NCBI GenBank assembly: GCA_026770025.1
Contig: JAMXDE010000022.1
Span: 744,001 to 808,000, forward strand
Direction of reading: 5' to 3'
Length of the DNA stretch: 64,000 bases
DNA from: Craspedostauros australis
Lineage: Eukaryota > Bacillariophyta > Bacillariophyceae > Mastogloiales > Achnanthaceae
Shown here one piece after another: positions 29,701 to 39,694 of the stretch (the first letter of the stretch is position 1; every line of letters begins with the position of its first letter). Made by a program: the position numbers and the translations under genes. The notes beneath the pieces were generated by a model. The model searched no databases, was not told the DNA's origin, and worked only from the letters and a program-made list of their open reading frames with translations.

Positions 29701-31304
29701 GCGGGTTGCCGACTGTGTTGGTACGAGTACAGTGGCTGGTTCGTGGGATGTATCATGCCTGTCGCTTGCGGATTGAATGACTGTCCAATTGGATTGTGGA
29801 AAGGCTGAATGTTGCTCCATGGCTGGTTGTACTGATTCTGGGAATGCTGGTTGAGTTGCATGAAAGAGAAATTTGAGATCCGTGCAGCCAGCGTGGTGGG
29901 ATGTGCATTCATCTGCTGCTGTCCATGCTGCTGCTGTCCATGCTGCTGCTGTTGGTGGTGCTGTTGCTGGTAAGTAGCCGCCGACGTCGTCGCGTCGATT
30001 GCATGTTGGTTGCCGCTTCCAGCGATGGGAATGAGCGCATTTTCAGATGTGTTGGGAAGCAAGGCACAGTTGTTGTTGTTGTTGTTGTTGTTGTTGGCGT
30101 ACCCTTGATGTTTGACCTCGTCGAAGATGGACTTCGTGATAGGCGAGACGGAAGACGGAAGCGGTGACAACGACATCGGCGACTGTGACTGCATCGGCGA
30201 CAACGCTTGCACCAGGTGGAAGGAAGTGCCGTCGTTGGTGGATACTTCTGCAGGCGACCTCGGTGCTGTGGATGGATGCGCCGATGATTGATTGATTTGT
30301 ATCCCGGCGCTGTCGACCCGCGTTGTTGTTGTTGTTGCTGTTGTTGCTGTTGTGGGTGCTGTTTGCGCCTGGTGTTGTGGCTGCAATAGTTGCGTTTGCA
30401 TTGCAGCGCCGTTGATCGAAGCAGCGTGTCTTAGAGCAGTTGGATTCGCCTCATTCAATTGAATACAGCTGATATCAGCTTTTGCAAGTTGAACCGCCTG
30501 TCCATGCCGTGCTTGTGATTGTGATGGCTGTTGAGAATGTGATGATGGTTGCGACAAGCGTTGCTGCCGCTCCTTCTGTTGCAGCTTGGCCAAACGCTGA
30601 CGATCCTTCTCTATCCGTTCATTCTCCTTTTGCTGCTTGCGCTGCTCGTGCAACTTCCGTTTCTCAAGCTGGTCGCGTTCATGCTGCATGCGCGCTTGCT
30701 GCAGCTCGAGCTGTCGCTTCTGCTCCACAAGTTGCCTTTGCTTCAACTGCTCCTGCGCAACCTTCTGCTGAGCCTTTCGTTGCATCAGCTGCTGTTTCTG
30801 CCTCTCTTTTTCGAGCTTCTTCATCTGCTGCTGTCGCTTGAGCTCTGCGATCTGTTGCTTCAACGAACGCTTCAGGGAGACCTTCGTCTGCGACCCCTTC
30901 TTGTTCGCCAGCACGGAAGATCGGCGCGCTTGTTCGACCATCATGAGACGCTTTCTGGCAGATGGTTGGTTGCTGCTGGTCTTGGTGTTGGCCTTGCTGC
31001 TGGCCTTCGCGGATAGGCTGCTGTTGTTCGTGGAACTCGCAGTCTTCTCCTGTGTAAATGTGTTTGTGCTTGTGCTTGTGCTTGCAATTGTATGCGGAGG
31101 TGTGACACTGGGAGGATGCGAGCGGCTGATGGATGATGTTGTTGCTGTTGCTGTTGCTGGTGGTGATGACAAGGGCTTGCGCATCGAAGCCTTCGATACA
31201 ACACCTGCTTTGGATGCATTGCGTGCCTTGAAACCAGCGGATGATGAGCACGCGATGCCCTGCCGATGCTTCTTGGCGTACGGATTGACAATCACCATCT
31301 TCAT
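26769..31304 (-). CDS. large coiled-coil and PDZ domain protein
   Basis: A 1511-residue uninterrupted frame. ATG 31304 is the first in-frame start (MKMVIVNPYAKKHRQG); ATG 31298 is close behind. Residues of about 115-250 form a long Gln/Lys/Glu-rich coiled coil (KKLEKERQKQQLMQRKAQQK). A low-complexity Q/H/P-rich region follows to about 670. At about 675-820 is a PDZ-like fold: FTIKIVKP, the GFGVNI carboxylate-binding loop, a 60-residue insertion, then NDIILSVDGQNVAGRRFADA. Near residue 1000 there is a Cys/His cluster (GCRCGRLDHSYVHDERC) that may bind zinc; I recall similar clusters in large unannotated diatom proteins. An acidic stretch (DDDEDDDDEVEEEEED) and Lys-rich nuclear-localisation-like sequences suggest a nuclear scaffold. 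Function is not known. Confidence 0.75.
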   Translation of the reverse strand: MKMVIVNPYAKKHRQGIACSSSAGFKARNASKAGVVSKASMRKPLSSPPATATATTSSISRSHPPSVTPPHTIASTSTSTNTFTQEKTASSTNNSSLSAKASSKANTKTSSNQPSARKRLMMVEQARRSSVLANKKGSQTKVSLKRSLKQQIAELKRQQQMKKLEKERQKQQLMQRKAQQKVAQEQLKQRQLVEQKRQLELQQARMQHERDQLEKRKLHEQRKQQKENERIEKDRQRLAKLQQKERQQRLSQPSSHSQQPSQSQARHGQAVQLAKADISCIQLNEANPTALRHAASINGAAMQTQLLQPQHQAQTAPTTATTATTTTTRVDSAGIQINQSSAHPSTAPRSPAEVSTNDGTSFHLVQALSPMQSQSPMSLSPLPSSVSPITKSIFDEVKHQGYANNNNNNNNNCALLPNTSENALIPIAGSGNQHAIDATTSAATYQQQHHQQQQHGQQQHGQQQMNAHPTTLAARISNFSFMQLNQHSQNQYNQPWSNIQPFHNPIGQSFNPQATGMIHPTNQPLYSYQHSRQPAYDCTDHAPIQQAQFASHLGQNPSAGAVHQEATAPPHPIVQAGTMNFQHQQNPMLQPFIPHINHHKVAPLEHTQLQHVPVSNNANHVHVPIMPHASPLPIAAQIPTQRKPKPRPSISASDKFRSVLCTNPHLPPSPFATMHQLLPFTIKIVKPASGNEGFGVNIKHEQQSALVDPSWLDEQVGMNVQSSTLVTAPAVAPTSVSAATPKRNIRRRRVFFGVMMVVHTGTQNTRHPATVHKDALLQPNDIILSVDGQNVAGRRFADAIGLFKHCKAAEGSQVIEATLTIARQVRPRPVTTARSTPKPTAASLSSSTPSSNLAPAKTVPSVPQATQQTTLIPSALQPVAAIKAPTKVYQTGDFSALERALVATCMMQALSDSSRLLGHVVDDESLNTIVSRCGMLNRHPTSVKETWSKWATAIISQSANRVAAFSEARRHELRNKPQPSKGCRCGRLDHSYVHDERCMLYDNLKKRISKEELMDIFNIPHAASKSKLTKAEVKSLGAVGTAYKERFDRLMRTKALQEQEVRFVARMEEIQVKECRMAVFAPTLSSMLLSAMLDLQREFPVDEDDLKTMPQGPAGEVDGLNDGIGDGAGQAGVRGDEREKIVDNGENTNESNEGIDDDEDDDDEVEEEEEDVPLLALGKRKLAGDHTNNDRNNIDNTNNNSCVGKDNPTKKQKVENPQQQQQKRRPRISLKYMIHLITYISKRWGHVYREPSFDDIAWRWELFHAEASASSADATRRTPLLRQPQRSLPFEDLQFHAFDGTAVPKLDELKDKLESLSLSANGATATALAMVDKTAITASNTSASSTIMPMQTQAHATTVQHATTVNATDTPPSISEKEAQDMISMAALLRSTQQLHDELMALVMTQVVQVTRTGIPVLTDDWYTKMDVLTLEDYHVNWSADADRDGKFGVVEEFRDALEEHWIRHDYGWALAEDAKDVIHDVEELSEWRRSYEGRRTSKAEREEGIGRFGV

Positions 31305-31360
31305 CAACGTCTCATCGGCTCTTTGCCAACAACTCAACACCTGCTCTTCACTTTTTCAAT

Positions 31361-31410
31361 TGTTGTCTTCAATTGTTGTCTTCAGTTGTTGTCTTCAGTT
31401 GTTGTCTTGA
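31361..31410 (+). repeat. 13-bp tandem repeat, about 3.8 copies
   Basis: The unit tgttgtcttcagt is repeated almost perfectly just upstream of the PDZ-protein start codon, in the presumed 5' leader of that minus-strand gene. Confidence 0.9.
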
Positions 31411-32037
31411 TGGATGGTTGGACCGTTGAATAGCTGAATGGTTGTGTCGTCAAAGCTGTGGAACGATGCTTTGATGGAATGGTGGTGCAAGGGCTTCATG
31501 TCCAAGCGGCTGAAACTTGATGGTGTATATATTATAATAGGTATTTGCAAACGCATCTCTTCATCTCGCTGTCACGAAGTCGTATCTACTAGTGCAACAA
31601 TGTTCACATCACATCACGTGGCATCACGTCATTTCACATCGCTCATCTTTCCTTCACGCAGTCATTCTTGTGCGATTGGCGATTTCTGGCGCGAACTTTG
31701 TCCGTTTGTTTGGAAACAACATTCGCCACGTTTGTGTTCGTCAATGGATGTTCGTATATCCGTTAGCCAATCCCGTTTCAACTTGTTTTGTCATCGTCTG
31801 TCATCCGACCGATTCCACAAGTACCCATCGCCACAAAACGGATGACCATCTCGTTGGCTGACAAGTCATCGTCGATTTGACAGCTCCGTTGTGATTGCTG
31901 TTTGTTCCACGATCGTGTCACATGACGCAAACGAATCACTCGTCTCCGTCAGCCAAATCCGTTTCCATCATGTTCGCCACAGGCAGTGCTAACAGGTGCT
32001 GATGCTCACCGGCGGTTGAGAGAAGGCAGATCCTGGA

Positions 32038-32119
32038 GGTTGGCAATGGTTGGCAACGGTTGGTGGCTGGTTCGTGAGGGTTGGCAATGGTTAGCAATGG
32101 TTGGTGGCTAGTTCGTGAG
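32038..32119 (+). repeat. 41-bp tandem duplication
   Basis: Two adjacent 41-bp units beginning ggttggcaatgg and ending ggttcgtgag or agttcgtgag differ at only a few positions. No gene is associated with them. Confidence 0.9.
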
Positions 32120-32871
32120 GGTTGTTGGAGATGGGGGAAATTGTATTGACGGGAAGATCTACTCTGCGAGAGGGAGGCGAGCGAGAACTTCCTTTGGAGA
32201 TACCAGAGCAAAGGCAACAGATATTTGCAGTCGATCGTCGATCGTTGATCGTTGATGCCATGTTGAGGATCATGGACGTTATGTGGCACGGGAGCATTGC
32301 CATCCCCATGCACTTTTGCTGAGATACCGAGCAACAGATTTCTGATTGCCTTGCTCCTCGCGCCTTTGCTGCTCCATTGGATGACCTCTCCAAACAGCAC
32401 GTATTATATGATGTGATCTATTATATGATCTTCGTCCAAAGACAGCGACAGCCGTCATCGCAATCACAACCGCAATTGTAGGAAAGGGAGCACACTCGCA
32501 AAAAGTAGCAAAGGAAGTAGCAATCGTATCGACCAGATGCACGTAATACAGTACAACAATCTGCAATGACGAGGAAGTTTGGACTGATCCATGTCCCAAG
32601 CTTCGGTGAGTTCCACGAAGGATCAATTGCATGCGGCGGCAGGAAGGCGGGTTCCATGCCCATGCCCATATCCAACGGCAGCACAAGCGGAATCTGCAAC
32701 CACTACATACAAAACAGTAAGGAACCGTCGACGCCATTGCCATGTTCTCCATCGCTACACAAGCGATACTTCTGTGTTTCTGATGAGCCAGTGGTGGGGA
32801 CAACGAAAATAACGACGGAATGGTTGCAGCTCCACTTATTCCTTCATCGGCCTTGAAGGACCCGATAGCAT

Positions 32872-33652
32872 TCAACGTACATGGACAGGGGCACTCCAAA
32901 TCACTCCAAGAGCCACCATGACGAAGCAAATGACAAGGAGCCAAACAACCGCCGTCCAGACGCCGTACTTTTGCAAGAACCGAGTGACCGACTCATTCCA
33001 TTTCCCATCGCAAGATAGCAGAAAGTTGTGCACACTAACGCCGGTTGAGAGAGCAATAACAACAGCGACAGTGCGCATTCGCGAGGACATGGAAGACGAA
33101 GCATGCGAGCCCATCAGTCGCGACGCGAAGTGCGCGACGAAGGAGGTAGGAGCCATTCTGGCGCTGGACTATATGTTCACGGCGATGGTGTGAGGGATAC
33201 TACGATGGCGCCAGCATTCCAAAGTGAAAAGAAGAGAAGCAGGGAGCCATGGCCTGATGTGGGCGCAAATGATGATGCTCGATCGGTGCGTACTGGTCCA
33301 TTCCTGCGCTCGGTGGACCACCAGCATCTTCGCCCATCTGAGAATGACGGGAGTGCGCAAATACTCCCATAGATTGCGGGTAGTCGCATGTTGCTAGTAC
33401 AATGACGACGACGATGCTGACGGCAGCAATCGCCCCTAGAATCGCCACACGAAGACAAGTGCAGACCAAGTCAAGGTGAAACGGTTGGACTATTCGTGGC
33501 CGTTGAATACAAGTAGGAGTGCTCTTCTCATCGAATCCTGATGCATTCAATTGGATCCTTGCGATTTTGCATCTCTGATGATGATGACACCGTTGCCTCC
33601 AATGATAAAAGAAGAACTGCATGTCTTCGATCTCTCCAAGTGCCTTCGTCAT
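32872..33652 (-). CDS. predicted small multi-pass membrane protein, two exons
   Basis: Two adjoining minus-strand frames fit one gene. Exon 1 (33652-33204, ATG at 33650) contains the hydrophobic helix LRVAILGAIAAVSIVVVIVL and then a His/Gly-rich loop. Its frame would stop at TAG 33202, but that TAG lies inside a GTAGTA donor. A 40-nt GT-AG intron (33164-33203, ending tagtccag) joins exon 2 in phase. Exon 2 carries two more hydrophobic helices (TVAVVIALSTGVSVHNFLL and VWTAVVWLLVICFVMVALGV) with a short soluble loop between them, and ends at 32872. The product would be 246 residues with three membrane spans. I do not recognise the family. If the mini-intron is wrong these would be two separate short genes. 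Confidence 0.45.
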
Positions 33653-33744
33653 TCATTCATCATGATAGCCTTTCACATTCTTTCGGAGAACTCTGTATCG
33701 GATGCATCTGCAGGCAACGGATGCGACCGCTCGCGCGCAGGCCT

Positions 33745-33942
33745 TCAAGCCTTGAGCATGTGCCAGGCCCCGCCCGCCCCCAGCACGGCCATGGGAAAGA
33801 CGATGGTGACGACGAAGATCTGTTCGGATTCCTTTGCGGCCTTGCCCCAGCCGGCATTCTTCAAGTAGAAGACGGACGAGAAGGATCCCTGCAACGCCCT
33901 GCGTTGGATCAGCTTGGATGCGGCGGATCGTGCGGCAGTCAT
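33745..33942 (-). CDS. small single-pass membrane protein, probably mitochondrial
   Basis: A 65-residue protein starting at ATG 33942. The N-terminus (MTAARSAASKLIQRRALQGS) is rich in Arg, Ala and Ser without acidic residues, as in a mitochondrial presequence. The C-terminal half is one hydrophobic helix (IFVVTIVFPMAVLGAGGAW) ending HMLKA. Size and layout match accessory subunits of respiratory complexes (cytochrome oxidase, complex I or ATP synthase), which are short, single-span and poorly conserved. No specific subunit can be assigned. Confidence 0.55.
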   Translation of the reverse strand: MTAARSAASKLIQRRALQGSFSSVFYLKNAGWGKAAKESEQIFVVTIVFPMAVLGAGGAWHMLKA

Positions 33943-34448
33943 CGTTGACTGTACGTTGGTGCTTGCTGTGAGTGCTTGGTGCCTCTGCTCTGTAGTCCTG
34001 CGTCGGTGGCCGTCAAAATGATCAGCCGTCTCTCTCTCTCTCTCTCTCTCTTGTGCTGTTGGTGGATGTCTTGGCTGATGGAGATGTAGCAGAAGCGATC
34101 TTGTATGGTGAGAAGTAATGAGCGCTGGTGTGTGGTTTGTCACATCGTGTGTTCTTTCGTTGATCCAATTCTGTCCCACCACTTCAGCCAAATCAAAAAG
34201 AAGGCTACAGGAATGGGGCTAGAGATGGATCCGTCAACACCTCAACAGAGAAAACGCTTCACCACAACTTCGCGATCGCAAACAATGTAATACAGTACGA
34301 TTTCATGTCTTGCCCTTTCCAAAATCATTGACTCCATTTCTATGATTATATTAGCACAATTTACATTCATATCCATAATGTTCCATCTCGCCTGTGCTTT
34401 CTTGACATGGAAGATGCAACGCCCAACAAGCTACGTTGACGCCGACGC
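33943..34448. other. intergenic with a (TC)12 run
   Basis: A dinucleotide (TC) tract lies at 34029-34052, in the 5' region of the minus-strand small membrane protein gene. Nothing else was recognised before the 3' end of the ABC transporter. Confidence 0.6.
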
Positions 34449-36067
34449 TCATGCGCAAAACTCGCCCTCGTCATCGTCGTCATCGTCATCGACACCATCG
34501 CTGGCGCCGGACAGTGCCGAAACGTTTCGGACGATACCATTCTGCTCCCCGGTGGAGTTGTCGCTGTCATCCTGTGAAATCTTGCGCGTGGGGCTGGTGG
34601 CATCCTTGATGACGGTCGAATCCGGGCCATCCGCCGTCGACAGCATCTCGCTTGGATCCAACCCGACCGTCGCCTTGGCCAATCGATCCTTGGTGTTGGA
34701 TCCGTACAGCTCGTCCTGCAACTCCAGGAACACCGATGTCGTCTGGATGGTCTTGCGTCGCGCGACGGCGCCCTTGTCGGCCAGCTTCTTCTGCAGCGCT
34801 CCGATGCCCATGTAGAAGACGAAGAGGAACACGCCGAGCAGGGACGCGAAAATGAGGCAGATCAGGATCGTGGTATCTGACTTGGGGCATCCCTCCATGT
34901 CGTCCTTCACGACGGGCACCATGCACCAGAAGTAGAATCGAGCGAACAGGTATCGCAGGGCCTTGAGGCCCGGGATGCCGGCGCCTGGACTCAGGGTCGT
35001 GGAGAAGAAGACCATGAGGAGGAACGGCAGGCTGCCAATGATCTGCACGTTCTCGAAAGAGAGATCGGAGTAGACACCGACGAGGAGGTAGGGGAAGGTC
35101 AAGGCGGCGACGTCGAAGGTGATGGCGACGAAGAAGCGGAAATCTCTCATGGTGTCGATGACGAGCTGGATGCATCCGAAGTAGACGATATTGATGATGT
35201 TGGCGAAGAAGATGAAGAGCAACGCCTTCCAGAGCTTGTTGTTGCGCTTGGAGGAATGCATCAGCGCCTCGGCTTCTTCCGTGACCGTGACGCGCCAAGC
35301 GGGGCAAGTGAGGAGGTAGGGTTGCGCAGCGAAGAACGTGAGCATTCCACCGCCGACCAGGAGGAGACTTTCGTTGCCGGGGATGCTGTTCCAGTAGGTC
35401 GCGACGAAGAGACCGAAGAAGATGAAGGTGGAAACGAAGACGCCGAGCAGCTGCTTGTTGGAGGCGACCTCGACGTCCCAGAAGAAGCTCCAGTCCGAGC
35501 TGGATGCCGATTCGAAGTGGTAGTCCTTTCCGAGGGACATGGCGGCCAATGCGACCTCCCTGTCGACGGCCTCACGCTGGTTGACCTTGACCTTGGTGCG
35601 GTCGATGGCGCTCACGGTGATGGTGTTGTCCGCCATGGCCGTGAGCACGTTGACGTGATCGTTGGTGACGAGGAGGATGTTGTTGTTCTGGCGCAGGCTG
35701 TTGAGACGCTCCGTGATGAAGGGGACGAAGTCATCAGTGACGCCGGCGAAGGGTTCATCGAGGACGATGAGGAGGTCCTTCTGGCTGGCCGTGCGCTGAT
35801 GGATGAGTTCGAAGAGCAGGAGCTTTCGCTGCCCGCCGCTCAGCCCCGCGGTGAACTCGCCGGCCATGGTGCCACCCACCTGGATGCTCTCCGTCTTTTC
35901 CTCCCTCACATAGGTGTCCCAGTACGGCAGCTGCACTGGATCAAAGTTCGGAATCCGGTTAACGACGATATACGGACGCAGGGAATGGTACTGCCGAATA
36001 TAGATGCACTTGTGCGATTTGTGCACATCGTTGAGGAAGGTCGTCTTCCCCGATCCGCTGGCTCCGA
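34449..36067 (-). CDS. ABC transporter, 3' exon (ABCG-like half transporter)
   Basis: The exon encodes 538 residues to a complete stop. It begins immediately with the Walker A motif (GASGSGKTTFLND). The ABC signature is AGLSGGQRKLLLFE, Walker B is DLLIVLDEPFAG and the switch His is in LLVTNDHV, so the nucleotide-binding domain is complete from Walker A on. About six hydrophobic helices follow (for example LLGVFVSTFIFFGLFVATYW, FLFVFYMGIG), then an acidic Ser/Asp-rich tail. NBD before membrane domain is the order of the ABCG subfamily. The frame upstream of Walker A hits a TGA two codons away, and an acceptor-like AACAG precedes it at 36068-36072. The N-terminal exon is therefore missing from what I can see; no ABC N-terminal sequence was found in the next kilobase. 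The substrate is unknown. Confidence 0.85.
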
Positions 36068-36090
36068 CTGTTCATTGTACGTTATGGTAT

Positions 36091-36120
36091 TGTATGGCAT
36101 TGTATGGCATTGTATGGCGT
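36091..36120 (+). repeat. 10-bp tandem repeat, three copies
   Basis: The unit tgtatggcat is repeated three times in the presumed intron just upstream of the ABC transporter exon. Confidence 0.9.
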
Positions 36121-39100
36121 AGTATCGGCCAAAAGATTGTGCGCGTATGGTCCGTAGAGCGTGGTGTGAAGAGGTTGGTTCCATCCGGAGTGTGAGTTCG
36201 ATGGTATTCTATAATACATGAATGATCCTGTGGGAGGGGAGATGCCACTGCGCACACTACATGACATGGTGGCATGATGCATGCGAAATCTGGAGGTGGC
36301 AACGGCGTGCGAACAAGCATCATGCTGCATCATTGCCTCATTACAACGCAACTCATCAATGTGAGCGATGCGGAGTATTCTCTCTCCATGGTGGAGAGTA
36401 TAGTAGTATCACTCTACCACACATTATTCCACTTGAGAGCACTGTGCGACGTACCGCATACCGTGAGTGTCATGGTGCTTCACTAATCTTCAAAGTCCTT
36501 CTTTGCTTCCTGTGGTTGCGGTCTTCGTAGGATGTGAAGTGATGTGAGGTGATGCAATTCTTGCGTCTCGTTTTCAATTGTGATGGGGTGGAGTTGATGG
36601 ATGTGGGACATTTGCAAAGGCCTCTGTGTCATCATCTGTGTTGGTGGTTGATTCCGTGAGCGTTTGGGCGTCAAATGTCGCAACTCTGCAGTTCGACGTA
36701 CGCATCAATCAATTCGGTGACGTGACGAGCTGTGACCACGGTGATGTTTTGGTTTCGTTTTCGCGACCGCGTACTTTCCAAACGTGGATATCACTGATGC
36801 CTGAATGGATCAAAGCAGGTGTTGTGACTTGTCCATTTTCTGCCAAAATGACTTGGCGTGATGCTGATGTGGTCAAGAAGAGTAGTTGGGCCTGTTTGAT
36901 GACACTCCATCACTATTCAAGACCACAATCAGTTACTCCGAACGACTAAGTCGACACGAAGTCACGGAGTATTTTTCGTTCTTTTTGAAAAGCCTGTATC
37001 AGTCACGTATTCGATGTCTGAGCGTGACTCAAACGGCCTTACAAAAGTTTTGCATTGTGTTCATTTTTTAGGGGAACATCGACGATCCATCCAACACAGC
37101 AAACAACAGAACACTTGTCGTTGTTGTTGGTGATGGTGGTGTTGGTGATGATGATGATGGCGATGGCAAGTTGGTGATGCCCCAGATGCCACAGGAGAGT
37201 GTGGTACAAGCAAGAGCTGCAAGTACGAGCAACATACTCGAAAGGAGTCTGCACGATGGCCACCCCAAGCCCAACAGGTAGTAGATACCATGATGCAATG
37301 CAACGCCATGCTACAAGTATTTGGTGTGCTGAAGAAGGATGCAGAGCGCGAGCGCAAGTTGCGGGAATGAGCGGTGCCTGGTCGTTCTGCTGCAAGGGGT
37401 GAATGAACTGCTCGATGCGTGCTCGTATCAAGGAGGCGCCCACGAAGGCGTCCAAGGAGACCATGGTCTCTCCCTCTTTCTGAAGTTTCCACTCTCGGAG
37501 ACGGTGCGCTGTCGAGTCAAACGTTCAAAGCCCGTCTTCGGAAATGAGTTGGTGTCACACATAAGCGTACTGGTGCGGCGCCATCACATCAGACGTGTTG
37601 CAATTGTGCACCATCGCACATGCTTGCGGACGTGCCGGATCACTCCAGCACATGCTCGTGGCCGACTGATACTGTAATATGATCTTGAACATCTTGTGCT
37701 TGCGTTCTGCCACACGAGAACTGCATGATTCGATGATCCTGCGCTTGTGGTTGACATTCATGGTCTGATCCATCTCCGGCTACGAGAATGCGTACAAACC
37801 GGGCACTTGGAGCAACTGAAACGTGAGGAGTGGGGTAGCGGTATTCTACCACTTGCAAGAGGATATGGTACGAGCTATAACACCATCGCACGTACACACA
37901 TGGGTACTCGGAAACAAGAAGCAAGGCAGACGCCAACAGCACGATGCGACATCCGCGCCCGCATCCCACACACCAATTGCCGACACCGAGATAGCGTGAT
38001 GTGATTTAATGTGATGTTCGCACGGTACTTGGATTCAGGACTGCGCCACTGCTTGACAAATTCTTGCCCCAGTCTTCCCTCCACCACTGGTAACAATGAA
38101 GATGGCGGCAGCTGACATCACCAGCGATGCGCTGAGCGAGGAGAAGATGACGTTGCTTCCCCCTCGGTGAAGTCGCAAAAAGACCAGGCGACTGGTAACC
38201 GTGCCACCCCTGTTGGCGTCCGATGGAGCAGAGTTCCCAATCTACAAGCGGCTACAGCTCACACTGATACACCGCAGAGTGCATTCTTCCTTTCTCGGAG
38301 CCTACACGTAATGTCTGTGGCGATGTCTCGAGGTTGAAGGATGCAGCAAAGAAGGGCAAAGCCTGTGTCCCAGTATTGGCGCAGATCGTGATCTATCCAG
38401 ATGTCGCGCGGATGTGGACCAAGTTCGGAGTCGAGAGTCATCGTGAATGTCCGCACAGCAAAAGTACGGCGTTGGCCATTGATTGATCCACGAGCTTTGC
38501 GATTCTCTGGCGAGGGCTGACGAGTCTCAAGATCCTCGCGCTAATCTCCAGAGGGAACAAGAGCAGGGAGGAATTGTGGCTGGGGATGTGCTCTCTGCTC
38601 GTGCTGCGAGGGCAGATAAGAACAGATTATCATTCACTTCCACTGTCTCACACAGTCGATTGCATCCACAGATCGCACCCAAGCGCGAACGCAGATTGCT
38701 GTTGTTGGACAAGAATGCCGGTATCCGAGGATTCGCAGAACAAAAAGGACGGCCAAGAATCACGAATCCCCTTGGGTAACTGTGAGCGACCGAAACAAGG
38801 CAAACTCGTACCATCGTAGAGTCGTTCGTAAGCACAAGCGACAGATGGAGCCGCGAACGCAACACAAGGATGAGAAAGCTCTGGCAGCGCCAAAACCGCC
38901 ATCGCAAGGCCACAACGAGTATCTCTGCTGTTTCGTTGGACACGCTACCCCACGATCATGATGATGGGTTCAGCACGAGACGATCGACGAACAAGAGATG
39001 TGTCAAACCACGACAGGTGCGGAATGATCATACTGTATGGCCCCGAGAGTTGTCAAGATCGAGCCTGGACAAAGCGGTGCAACAAAAACGCAAGCCCAAC

Positions 39101-39694
39101 TGCAAGCCAAAGCGCAAACGCGACGTGGCGAAGAATTACTCTCCTTCTTTGCGGCTGGTGCTCGTGCAAGCGCGCTGTGTGATGCACGGCTATTGCAAAC
39201 CAAGACCAGAGGCAAGAACATGACGAGAAGCACGCCGGCTGCCTGCTGGTCGAATGATCACCACGGAAAGTCCAAGGGAGGAGGATGCGAGGGTCGACGA
39301 TCCAGCGCTGTGGCGAACCAATCATTGATCAATCACTATCGGCAATGGCAGAAATGCCTCTCAGCGAGCGAGGAGACTTGCATCGACAGAATATTGCATC
39401 CATCCCGACCTGGTTGCGCTCTCGGTCTGTCGCAGATAGTGTCCTTGTTCTCGCCTTCATCACATGGTGCTCCCATCACTATCCACGAGCATACTACAAT
39501 ACTTGTACCCATGAGCATACGAGCACGCTGATACTATCGACATAAACATCCACATCACTCAAGGGAGGAAGCTCTCGTGCTTACCATCGCCTCACCATCA
39601 ATCTCATAAAAAGCTTCGCGCACTCATTAATTCAATCAATCACTCAGCAGGAATCACTCAACAACCAATCACTCATCACCAACAAGGAGTAACC
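36121..39694. other. intergenic; competing weak open frames near 37.1-37.5 kb
   Basis: The upstream ABC exon should lie here or beyond but I cannot identify it. Near 37070 there is a strong acceptor on the plus strand (ttcattttttag) followed by an open frame (KLVMPQMPQESVVQARAAST). A different plus frame around 37290-37368 ends with a helix-like tail (LQVFGVLKKDAERERKLRE). On the minus strand 37039-37464 is open for 141 codons (MVSLDAFVGASLIRARIEQF), and yet another minus frame is hydrophobic (SMLLVLAALACTTLSCGIWG). They are mutually exclusive and I cannot choose. Open frames at 38.5-39.5 kb lack family features. Confidence 0.3.

Larger units (their letters stand above)
31305..32871. other. 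intergenic, two short tandem repeats
   Basis: Apart from the tandem arrays at 31361 and 32038 I see nothing certain. A minus-strand frame at 32279-32944 is open for 221 codons but has a Cys/Trp-rich composition without family features and overlaps the end of the next gene, so I did not call it. Confidence 0.45.

Noticed and set aside
35256-36122. 288-codon plus-strand frame
   Set aside because: It lies exactly opposite the ABC transporter exon, whose Walker and signature motifs are unambiguous; the frame is its antisense shadow.
37039-37464. 141-codon minus-strand hydrophobic frame, or a plus-strand exon after the acceptor at 37071
   Set aside because: Mutually exclusive readings on both strands look partly coding; without transcript data none could be called.
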